64,000 nt of DNA, from assembly GCA_004194705.1 (NCBI GenBank), contig SADC01001146.1, forward strand, positions 1 through 64,000, given 5' to 3'. Under the pieces are notes generated by a model. That model saw nothing but the letters and a program-made list of their open reading frames with translations, was not told where the DNA came from and did no database searches. The first letter of the stretch is position 1. Each line of letters starts with the position of its first letter. Origin of the DNA: Ditylenchus dipsaci. Its lineage: Eukaryota; Nematoda; Chromadorea; Rhabditida; Anguinidae. The position numbers and the translations under genes were made by a program. Below are positions 10,501 through 22,500 of this stretch, piece by piece.

Positions 10501-13500
10501 TTGAACCATCAACTAGTCGAGCCCAACGTTGCTTGACTATACCAGATAGGACGAGTTCGACAACTTCCGTTGCACTACACTTTCCTACTGCATTATTGTG
10601 TTCTATATTGACTAATAAAGAAAATTCAAATTTAAAATGCATACCAAAAATATTAATTTGAAAACATTATTGACAAAATTACTGTGGTCCCCCGCGAATT
10701 CAAATTTTGCAAATGGTCCTTTAAATTCTAAGCCTTGTTTTAATGGAAACCAAGTTGGAAATTCCTTACAGAAATTCAATGATTGGAATTTTTTTTAATT
10801 CCCGGGCACCACCACTTATTAGCATGGGGTGTACCAAACCCGTCTTTTCCTAATTGGAATTCTTGCAAATTCAAACTTTATTAATCCGAATAAATATAAC
10901 TGGCACAATGCCATAGCTGGGCCAAAAGCATCTTGATTTCTTACTAACTGGGCCGAAAAGCATTTTGATTTTTCACCAACTGGGCCAAAAATTGATTTGA
11001 TTTTTTACTAACTGGGCCAAAGACTTATTAGTATTTTTATCAACTGGGCCGAATACTCATAACATGCAAATCACCGTAAACCACTTTAATTCATACCGAA
11101 CAGCTCTCAACGAGCCTATACAGGGATAAACCGATGAAAAGAAAGATCGGGGTACTCTTCAACACTAGAACGGTGACTTTGGCGCAATCTATCACAATTT
11201 AAATTGCTATTTGGCCCAATTGGTAAAAAAATCAGAATGCTTTTGGCCTAGTTGGTAAGAAATCAAGTTGCTTTTTGGACGAGTTTGGCGTTGCGCCAAT
11301 TTTCAAATCCCAATTGGTAAAAGTTCCAATAGTACATTGTGCCAATTTATTAAGTTCGAATTCGCATAATTCCAGTTTTCGAAGGACGAGAAATGGTACA
11401 CCCATTAGCATGGGCATGCCCTTTTAAACGTGAAATACGGTCTTGTTATTTAAATAATTAAAGTCTGGTTGATTACGATATCGTTCGATCTTGATTGAAT
11501 TTCTCAAAAGTTTGTACAGTCAAACCTCGATATAACGTACCCTCAATATAACGTACCCCTCGATATAACGTACACCTTGAGACCATTTGGTTGGATTTAC
11601 TTTAAATTACAATAAGTTTACCCCCGCTATAACGTACCCTTGAAAAATAGTGTGTTATATTTACCAATTTCATACAGTTTTTGCTCTTTTTCTGCTTCTG
11701 CAAATGTTTCCCTTTTAGTTTCGATGAGTACTCCAAAGCCGAAGCGAAATATAAATCAAAAATGTTTGATGAAATATATCAGCCTATCTTCGTGCTACCT
11801 CCCTAAATTAAAAGTATCGAGGTTTGCCCCTTTGCCCGAGGTTCGCCAACAGCCGGAATTGGCCTTGCTTAAACAACATCAGTTTGAACCTATTTTTAAA
11901 TGCCTTAAAATATCCACTTTTTTGCGTAAAAAATAAAAATCTGAATACACAGACAGAAAGAGCATGAAAATTGATATATAAAGATAAATATCAAAACGGT
12001 GATTCCTTCGCAGTTTATTAAAAAACACAAAGTTTGCTACGATGTAAAAGACCTTGCCGTAGTTTTAGGGTTAAAGTTTGGTACAGCAAAATGCATATCC
12101 TAATGATTATAGGTGACAAATGTGCTGGCGGTAAGAAGAGTAAAGAGACATCACCTGAATATTTTACAAACCCTTGATATAACGTACACCTGTCATCTAT
12201 TTGGTTTCTGCCCTCAATATAACGTACCCCTTTGCCTGGCCCCCAGGGGGTACGTCATATCGAGGTTTGACTGCACCCTCAAGCCTAAATCGAGACACAA
12301 CTCCAAGCAATTTTTCATTCATTACACGGTAGTTGACCAACCAGCAAATGCCTCAGGAGGCAACTTCTATAATTCTGTAACTGCGAAAAATTCATTTTGA
12401 CGTCCCTGCTAGGCATCATGTAAATGATCATGTAAACTGCATCATGTAAATTAAAATTGCTAAAAACGTCAGTTCCTTAATAGGTTGACCGACACTTGCG
12501 CGCCGTGACATTTGAGAAGTTAATTTTTTAAATTACTGCGGTAGTTTATAGGATCAACAAGCAGGATTGGTGATGATATGAAAAATCATTTGAACCACTA
12601 CTCAACCAGCTAAATGGTACCTTAATCACATGGATGATTGTTAGATGGTAGTACCCACGTAGAAGTTGATACCTAAGGAGTGTGGCGAATCCCCTCCTAA
12701 AATTTTGAGGTTACAGGTTCAAGTCCTGGTGGTAGTAGACAATATTTTTGTTGAATTACAGTGATAGGCTGATTTTTTTATAAAATAAAAAGCCTCGGAT
12801 GGGTGGGCGAACCACCTGGTACCTCCCGTAAATGGGTATCCACCTCCATAATACAAAATTTTGGATTTAGTTAAAAGTAATTAAAAATCATTGTTCCCGA
12901 TCCAGAATCGTGTTCTAAAAACGATTTGATAATGCTAAAACAGCGATTTGACTTAGAGGGACCTTGGTTTAGGCGTAGCTTTGTACCCGTACGCCATCCA
13001 TCTGGTACTCAGGTTTTCGTACCTAGGTAGATGTACAAAGGTCTTAGTACATACTCAGGTGGAGGGCCGAGGTAGTAGTATTCAATGCCCAGGTGGTTTA
13101 CGTGGATGGAGATATATGGAGATCAATAGATAACTCTGATGAATGGAGACCTAGTGTATAGGTTGAAATAAAGAAGTTAACTGTTTTGGTCCACTCAATC
13201 CATATTCTGGTACAAGTGGTGAATCTGGATGTCCACCTGGATAGGCAATTTTTTCTTATACTTTGGCTTCAAAAAGTTTTTTCATGGTGTATCATCGTGC
13301 GCAAATGTCCTGCGCAAATGTCGCGCGCAAATGTCAGTGCGCAAAGTCACGGCGCGTAAGTGTCGGCGCGCAAATGTCGGTCAACCCCCTAATAATGCCG
13401 AAATCTTACCCCTCGATGATACTCTTTCATTCCTTATTCAAACCTTCGAAAGTTACCGATATTTCTGAAGCGACTTTGCTGTGGAAATTTTTCGTTCTGA

Positions 13501-16500
13501 TTCCTTATGGAATTCTGAGTCTAAAAAGTTGCTAAACGAGTTGAGAAATAAATAAAATTGGTAGAGGTTGAGGCGGCATACAACTATGTACGTATCATTG
13601 TACCGGTTCACCTTTATTTTAATGGTCATTTGCATGAGATCGCAAAATAAGGGCATTAAGTGACAGTAAACCGATAGATACCCGTATTTCCTCTAATAAG
13701 CGCCCCCGCTCTAATAAGCGCCCCCTCTCGACTTTGAGGGTCTGGATCTCAGTGTAGAAGCAATATTTTGCAAAGCTGTTTGATACGTTTTCTTGACTCC
13801 CACGAGCTCTACCGATTCCACTTTTTAGATTTTGGTTAAGCACCCGAAAATCTCGAAATCGAATTCCAAATTGTCCGATTTTCGAGGGTTTGAAAAATAA
13901 GCGCCCGGGGCGCTTATTAGAGGAAATACGGTAGATAGAAAGTGACAAATAGAAATGATTGCAATTGATTGCTCGATAGTTTTCGGCCTAGAATGTAGAG
14001 TAAAATTTATAAAAATTATTCATCCACTGGGAATCGAATCTGTGAGTTCAAAATATTCGCATTAGGATTTGCATCCCCTCCCCCTCCCCTTTAAACATTA
14101 TTCCAAGTTTAATAATGTCAATAATGTCCACGTTTAATTAAAAAGTCGTTACTAACTGGCCGGTTCCCAAAAATCATAAGTAACAAAAAATGAATTTTTT
14201 TGAGATTTAGGTTAAGAAAGATCTCACGATCAAACTTCATAGTATCCATTACTCATCTAAGAATGATTTAACATGCAGCTTCTCCCAGCCCTCTTATACA
14301 AACCTCCCATTCCTGTAATTATCTCGCATAACGAACGACCAAGACTGGGTTTCTTGGGCTTTTAAAAAAACTTGAGAGGTATGGGTTTGTCCTAAACAAT
14401 AAGTGCAAAAAGAGTCGGAAATAAGGTATATAAGCCAAGCTCTATCTTTATTAATAAAAACGACATGGTGGTCTAGTGGGTAAGTCGTTAGGCATTGGTT
14501 CAACAGTCATACAGTCAACAGTCGATTCCACTTGTGATGGACCACTTTTTTTCCAGTGGAAAGCCATCAAATTGCCACTGGGAGTCCACCGAATTGCCAC
14601 TGGCACACCACCAATTGCCAGTGGGAGTCCACCAAATTGCCAGTGGCACGCCATCAAATGGCCGGTGGTACACCACTAATTGCCAGTGGAAGTCCAGCAA
14701 ATTACCACTGGCAGTCGATGGGGTCCACTGGTAATTTGGTGGCGTACCACTGGAAATTTGCTGGACTCCCACTGGATTAAAATTAGCTGTGCCTATGGGT
14801 GCTCACCTTATTTTTTACCTCATTTTGTCGATTTGATTGCCATCCATGCGGATTTCCACTTGACCAGGAAGTACCTAACCCAGGTATTCGGGTTCGGGTG
14901 GGTGAAATCACAATTTCGCTCCTAAGAAACCTGATTTCCTGAAGAAAAAAGTTTTTGTCCTGAGACTGAGGAGTCAGAGCGAGGGTTTGGAGAGTGAGGA
15001 AGTGATCAAAATCCGAACCCTCACTCGGCTATTGCGGCTATTGGCTATTGGGGACACGTGAGAGTTCGGAGTGAGGGTGCAAATTTGAGTGAGGAGTGAG
15101 GGTTCGGAATTTCGGTGTCCCAATCGAGAGTGAGGGTGCGGAGTGAGGGTTCGGATCAGTCATTGGGGATGCACCTTAACCCCTCAAAACCACCATGAAC
15201 CTTAAATTCTGAGCGATAAAGCCCATCGGACTGTAATTGATTTTTCGCAAAAAGTTTACCCCCTTTAGTAAACCCCCAAAAAACCAACTTTCAGGGGCTT
15301 CTGTCCGCTCCAGAGTGGATTTCTGAGCGATCCAAGTCCTTTTTGACTAAAAAAATTCGTATTCCCGCAAAATTTACTGCAGTTTGCGGCAAAATTTCGA
15401 CTATTCGCGGCAAAATTCCGACTATTTGCGGCAAAATTCCGACTTTTTGCGGCAAAATTCCGACTTTTGCTGCGAAATTCCTATTTGCCCATTTCAAATA
15501 CAGTCGACTCTCCCAATAACGAACCCCCTGAATAACGAACTCTCTCAATAACGAACTTTTTTTGGTTTGGTTTGGTTGAATTTTCGATAAAGTACTTATA
15601 ACGGACCTTCTCGATAACGAACTCTCGCAATAGCGAACACCTAGAGCCGGTCCCCAGGGGGTTCGTTATTGGGAGAGTCGACTGTAGTCATATCTTTATC
15701 ATGACGCGATTTCGACACGCGGTTTTTGTGTTCGGCTTGTCTTGAGCCCCAATTTTATTTTCATAATGTCAACAATACTATTTTCGTTGGTAACTGTTGT
15801 GGTTCGGGTCCTAGTCTGCGATAGCCGCTGGATAGGTAAGGTGCAAACCACAGGGCTATCAAGCAAAAATGGTATTTTTGACATTATATATACCAAGTGA
15901 ATTTGTGGCTCAAGGGAAGCCGAAAGCAAAAACAGTTTGTCGAAATCACGTCAGAATAAAGAGTATGGGCGTTTGAAATGTCGGAATTTTTTTGGGACAC
16001 CCTGTACAGCAATATGTGATGTACTTTTCCCGGTACTGTTAGTAAAACTTTTTAAACATTTACTAAAAAACAACGAAATCGTATACTTTTAATTTTGGTG
16101 GCCGAACTGACGTATAAAGTCAAGTGAAAGAATTCGAAAATTAAGATAAAAAAAGGTCGGACTTAGCTGAGGGTGGAATTCGATAGTGTGCGCTTACATT
16201 GAGAGACGACTGTACCTACCAATATAATGCTACAAAATTATGTTATGCAAAATTTCTGTTTAGGTCTATCACAGTCAAAAATCATTGGGCAGACGGTCCA
16301 ATGATTTCGGCAGCAGCACAGACATTGGAGGACAATTAGAGTTACCGCCTGAAAATGTCTGGGCTTCTAGACTTCGCAATAATTTGGAGAGAGTTCGTTT
16401 GCTTTGTGAACTGGTTAAGAAGCGAGAGAAATTCAAAAAGGAATTCGTAAGTTTTATTGATTGATGGTACAGAAATATTGCCTATTTAATACATTCAGTT

Positions 16501-19500
16501 GTGTGCCACCGAAATGATATTTGAGGCATGCATGAAACCAGTCTCCGAAATAATGAAGCAGACACTAGACAAACTGGTCCAGAAGGACCATCATAATGTA
16601 AGTCTTGTCAGCATAAATTTAGGCTTGTCAGCCGGACCGTCATCCGCTCGGATTAATATTACCACTCGTTTCACACATGTCAATCAGCTGATGAATAGCT
16701 ATCCGGTGAAACTATAGCAAAACGTTGAGAAAAATGCTTTTTTTGTTAAAGGGCATACCCACGCTAATAAGAGGTGGTGCCCGGGAATTCAAAAAATTTC
16801 CTAATTTTTGAACTTCTGTACGGATATTTCAACTTTGTTTCTAACGAAACCATACCTTGTTTTGTTGGAAACCAATTTAAAAGACACGTACAGAAGTTCA
16901 ATGATTAGGAAAAATATTTGAATTCCCGGGCACCACCTCTTATTAGCGTGGGCATGCCCTTTTAATAAATAATTTTTCGGGGGATAAAATTAGCATATTA
17001 AAAATCTCTTTTTATTTGTTTTTGAAATTTGAGTCGAGCTTTTTTCCGCTACCCGTAACTGCCAAGCCTAAACTTTAATGAACTGTTCTGAAATTACTAT
17101 TGTTATTCAGGTTTTCACTCAACCGGTCACAGAGGAAGAGGTCCCTGGCTATAAAAATGTCATTCAACACCCCATGGACTTCCAAACCATGTAAATATTA
17201 GGAGATATAACAGTAAACTGTGATCTGGGGCTGACACTTTTTTGACATAAATTTTGGCTCTATATGTGTTCGCATCCTTTCCGACAAAATTGCCTAAACT
17301 TCCGCAATTTTTTTTGAAATAGAATATTATCAAAATTTCTTTCAAAAAAAATTGAATCAATAATCAAAAATTTTTTCTTTATTTCAACAAAGCTTTGTCA
17401 TCAGAAATCTGCTACAACTCCAAAATCGTATTTTCGGCTTCATCTTTGTTACACTGAAAATTTTTTCTTGGTGAAAAGTACATATTGCCGCAGAAATAAT
17501 TTAAAATGATGAAAATAAAACAAAGAACATGGAAATATACCAAAAGAAAAAACAGGTTCACGACGTGACCAACTCAAATTATAAAAAAATTGCAAAAAAA
17601 CGGTGCCATGGCATTTCGTCCAAAGTTCAATTCGTCCAAATTTGAATTTCAAGTCAAAAATTTTCGGGGAAACCATTTTTACGGTCACAGAATAACTGCC
17701 ACTGCTCAGAAGGCCGTGCCAGAGTGGCCGAAAGCCAATAAAATCTGGTTTACTAAAGGGGGACAAACTTTTTGCGAAAAAACGATTGAGCAAGTCAGGA
17801 TCGCAATGTAATCGGACCGAATCTGAAATTTTAGATTTCGGATAGTAGATCGCGTAGTACTCAGGTGGTAGTCCAAAACACGTGGTATTTATACTTAGGG
17901 AGAAACACTCAGGTGATAGTATTTGGCAGTGCCTACATATTGGTACGCAGGTGGAAGTGGATCAATGGAGATTTAGACGTACTTAATTTTGCCCAAATTT
18001 GGACGAATTGCAGTTTGGACAAACTGAATTTTGGACGAATTGACTTTGGACGAACTGAATTTTGGACGAAATGCCATGGCACCAAAAAAAACCGGAGGGC
18101 AAAGGCAATTTTTGGGGAAAAGTAGTACATGTAGTAGCCAGTACATATAGAGCCCAAATTTTTAAGTTTTCCCAAAAAGGAACAATAAAAAAATTGTGTT
18201 TATGAAACGCACAAGGAAGGTCTATCGGTGAAAACCAAAATTTTGAGATTCTGTCAGAAGAAAAATAGGACCGTCGAAATTTCGTGGCCAATAATAATTT
18301 CACTTTGAAGGTATTCTCGTCTAGCCAAAGGGACTATAAGAAAATAGCTGACCTTAAAGCCGACTTCAACCTGATAATGGACAACTGCGCCAAGTTCAAC
18401 CGTGAGAACAAACACTTCTTGACTTATGGTAAGCATGCTAAGATTATTTTATCCTTTAAAGCTGACTTCAATCAATCTAGGTCATCGAATAAGACGCATT
18501 GGCCTTATTGTGATCAAGGCTGCCGAAAGGGAGGAGGCTGCACTTAATTCAGTAATTTCTGTCTTGATTCAACTGTGGCATCACAATTTTCAATTTAGTC
18601 CAACTGGCTGTTCGACTATGCCCGAAATTTGTCGCTGTTGGATGAAAAAGATCTGGCTGGTATGTCCGACCACATTACACCACTACTATCGAAAATATTT
18701 ATCCACTCCCCTCCATCAAAGGTATGATTGTAGGAAAATATCCATTTTCAAATTGAAATTTCTAAATTTCAGCGCCTAGAACCCCACCCGTGATTGATCC
18801 CAGTCGCCTGGACGTGTCACGAAGATGGGGAGCAGTGACTATGCACCCACCCCAACTTCTGTCAAAAAACTTTCTTCGCCATCAAGAAAACGTGGGTATT
18901 GTGATATGAAATAGGCACCATCCCTTTTTTCATCTTATATATATTCTATTTCAGGAAAGACGCGTATAAGCGACTTCTTCAACGCATCATTGCAAACCCC
19001 TAAGACTACCCCGTCTGTAAATAGTGCTCTACTTTCAGCCTCTACCAACTACAGGCAATCGAGGTCGACTCAAAAGCGCATCCTGGGCTATTTGACTGAA
19101 GCATCCTCAGCTAGTGACACGGTGGCACTTCAATGGATGAATTGGAGGATAATAAACGACCATTGCTACCAAAGATGGCTAAGATGGAAAAGCGTAGACG
19201 GATAGTCCCTGCTAGGCTCAATTATAATGAATTTGGTAGGATTGCGAATAACTATTCACATGCACATTGGTGGCCGAGTGGTAGTGGTTTTGGCGTTGCA
19301 TATTAAAAAGGGGTTCGAGCCCCACTGGTGACCTTACAAATTAAGCCGGGTTTCTAGTACTACATTACTGGGTAACTGTGCATACGTAAGGGATAAAGAA
19401 GTAGTTCGGAGAAGACAGCAGCTAACCTTAACTTCTGGTTGAGTTGCTCGCTCTCTGTACACATATTTTAACAAAACTTAAGATGAAAAAAAGTGATGAA

Positions 19501-22500
19501 GTAAACTAAAAATTCGATTTTTTTCCAAAGGGGTGCCGTATTCGGCTGGACTTTGCTTGGGCTCCCCCCCCCCCCCCCCTCACGGCTGACCCACTTTCGA
19601 GGTGAATATTTAAAAACCATTGCATATTCGTGTTTCTCGACCCGGATTTTTACGAGAAATGATCATCAGATTCGGTGAAAGTAAAAATTTTTTTTTTCGA
19701 TTTGTCTTGGTCCCCCAAGGTAAAATTTTAGAAAGATTTGAAAAAAAAATTTAAATGGCGCCTTTTTAATTTTAAAGGTAATAAGGGCTGTATTGGGAGG
19801 GGAAGAGAATAAAAGAAAGCCACTAATCACACAGGGCCCACTAACAACAAGATGTTCAACATAGTTTTGAATATTGGGGCCTACGCAGGCTAGGGGAAAC
19901 TTGCCAAAAACGAAATTTGCCAAATCGAAATGCGCCAAAACGAAATATGCCATACGAAATTTGCCGAAACGAATTTGGCCAACGAACCAACAGGGGGGAC
20001 CAAGGCAGTTTTTACGTTTTTTTCAAAATTTTCGAAATTGTGTCCTAACTGTCCTAACCACCTAAAATCACCCCAAACTAGCGAAAACCATCCAAAATCA
20101 CCCAAAACACCCAAAATCACACAAAACCACCCAGAACACCGAAACCACCAGAAACCATTCAAAACTTCACCAAACAAAAATTAAAATTTATAAATTTAAT
20201 TTAAATTTTTAGTCTGAACCAACCAAACCAAGTGGTCGTCGACTTGGATCGAATTTTTTTTTTACGTTTTTGGATTCCAAATCCTATTTTCTGGACTTAT
20301 TCGTGCACGCTGAACATGGTTTGACAGTGGTAAAATCACGTTTTATGAAGAAATTTTTGAGTTTTGGGGAATAATTAATTTTGGTAAAATCAATTATTTG
20401 CCAAACCTCAAAAAATAACTGAGAAAACGGCATTTTGCCACTGTCAAATTTTTGCCACTGTTTGCCACTGTTTGCCTGTTTGCCTCAATTTTGCCACTGT
20501 TTGCCACTGTTTTAGAAGCCAAAAACGTAAAAAAAATTCGATCCAAGTGGACGACCACTTGGTTTGGTTGGTTCAGACTAAAAATTCAAATTCCCGCAAA
20601 ATTTTTGTTTAGTGTAGTTTTGTATGGTTTCGGGTGGTTTGGGGTGTTTTTGAGTTGTTTAGTGTGATTTTGGGTGGTTTTTGCTGTTTTAGGAGGTTTT
20701 TGGTTGTTTGGGGTGGTTTTAGGTGGTTAGGACACAGTTTCGAAAATTTCGAAAAAAACGTAAAAACGGCCTTGGTCCCCCCTGTTGGTTCGTTGGCCAA
20801 ATTTCGTTTCGGCAAATTTCGTTTTGGCATATTTCGTTTGGCGCATTTCGATTTGGCAAATTTCGTTTTGGCAAATTTCGTTTTGGCAAATTTCGTATTT
20901 GGCTAATTTCGTTTTTGGCAAGTTTCCCCCAGCCCTACCGCATAAATAAACTCTGGTATGCATGCTTTTCATGCATCCAGAGTCACTTTCGAGTGATTTG
21001 TGTCTATCGAGCTTGAGAGTTAGAGATGCGCGCACTCACTTACCTTAGACATGACTCCGAGAAGTACTCTTGACCATAAAATGCATATAGAGCAGGGCTG
21101 CCATATGTCCTTTTTAAAAAGATTTGTCCTTTTTTTGAGACCCAAATCTTTTTTATTTTCGAAGTTTCAGTCAAAACCTTTTTTGTTTGCTTCAAAATGG
21201 CAATAAGCACTAGATAAAATGGACTTTTTCCTTCAAATTCCTGTTTTCCCTGTCTTCCTGTTATTCTCTTAATTTTTTTTTTTATTTTAAAAATTTTTAG
21301 AGGGGAGAGAATTTTTTTTCAAAATTTTCTAAAATTTTACCTTGGGGACCAAGGCAAATCGTAAAAAAAAAATTTTACTTTCACAGAATCTGCTGATCAT
21401 TTCCCGTAAAAATCCGGGTCGAGAAACACGAATATGCAATCGGTTTTTAAAAATTCACCTCGAAAGTGGGTCAGCCGTGGGGGAGGGCCAAGTAAAGTGT
21501 TACCCTGTATTCTCTCTACAGTGGAACCTGGATACAACACCACCCCAAGGACCGACCCTAAGTGGTGTTGTATCGAGGATTCACTTGACTTGCTTTTAGT
21601 CAAGCTGACCAAATAGGTCTATTTTTGGGTGGTGTTATATCGAGGTGGTTTTGTATCCAGGTTCGACTGTAATAGACAGGTGCTCTCTATTTAAAGAGAA
21701 TTCTCTGATAGATGGACACCCTTTAAAGGGGCATGCCCGTGCGTTTTAAAAAAGTTAAGGCGGGGACCAGCAATTTTTTTTTGAATCGTTCTATTTTTCA
21801 CTCGTTTTTGCGTCAAATCTTATATTGATGACCCTATACTACTTTTAAAAACTAGGCAGAAAACTTAAAAAATCTGAATGCGTATGCATGTAAAACTTGA
21901 TCGTGAAAGAAAAAAAGTGCTGGTCCCCGCCTTTTCTCCGTGTCGGGCACGGGCATGCCCCTTTAAGACCAAAACTAGGGTGGTTCGTGTTTCACTGCCG
22001 TATTTTATTGTATTTAACCGTGTTTCATTGCATTTTAACATGAAGTCAGAAAAATTCAGGGCAGAAAAATAGACGAGCATGCCCGTTTATTAGAGAGAAT
22101 ACGGTATTTAATCTTGCCACTTCATAAAAATTGCCTTAATTCCTGAAAAATGCACCTTAATTTGAAGATGAAATTGTTCTCTTAATTTTCGCGTTTTTTT
22201 CAAAATCATCGTGTGGCCCAGGATCTCAGCTTTCTAACGAGCTATCAAACTTCATTGAATAATTTCAGAAATGTAGAGATTTCAGGGGTTCGAATGAAGT
22301 AACTTTTATTTTTTTCTACTTTTTCCAAACCCCTAAATTTTTACATTTTAAAATTGTTCAATGCATTTTGATAGGTCAATAGAAAGCTCAGATCTTGAGA
22401 TGCACGATAGTTAAAAAAAATGGAAAAATAAACGTAAAATTAACAAAAAATAAAATTTACATTTTTCATTAATTACGGGGCAAAATCAAATATTACAATA

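Larger units (their letters stand above)
9640..15498. mobile_element. 5.8-kb composite insertion with TTTGCCGCAAA arms in BRPF intron 9
   Basis: The left arm 9655-9893 and right arm 15225-15495 are inverted copies. The shared terminus is AAATGGGCAAATAGGAATTT, then tandem TTTGCCGCAAAAAGTCGG words, then GGGGTTTACTAAAGGGGG and CAGTCCGATGGG segments. Between them are at least five other elements. No transposase is visible inside. It nearly fills a 6.75-kb intron between exons ending 9515 and starting 16264. Confidence 0.7.

Noticed and set aside
14495..14780. Several overlapping open frames with His/Trp/Pro-rich repeats
   Set aside because: All six frames are partly open because CCAGTGG/CCACTGG words lack stops; no start context or splice structure.
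19262..19335. Functional tRNA gene
   Set aside because: D- and T-arms look right but the anticodon arm is weak and the acceptor needs several wobble pairs; treated as SINE head or relic.
19890..20184. Open frames [12 protein letters not shown] and similar, also at 20.6-21.0 and 50.1-50.6 kb
   Set aside because: They translate the AAATTTCG word arrays of inverted-repeat elements and appear on both strands.
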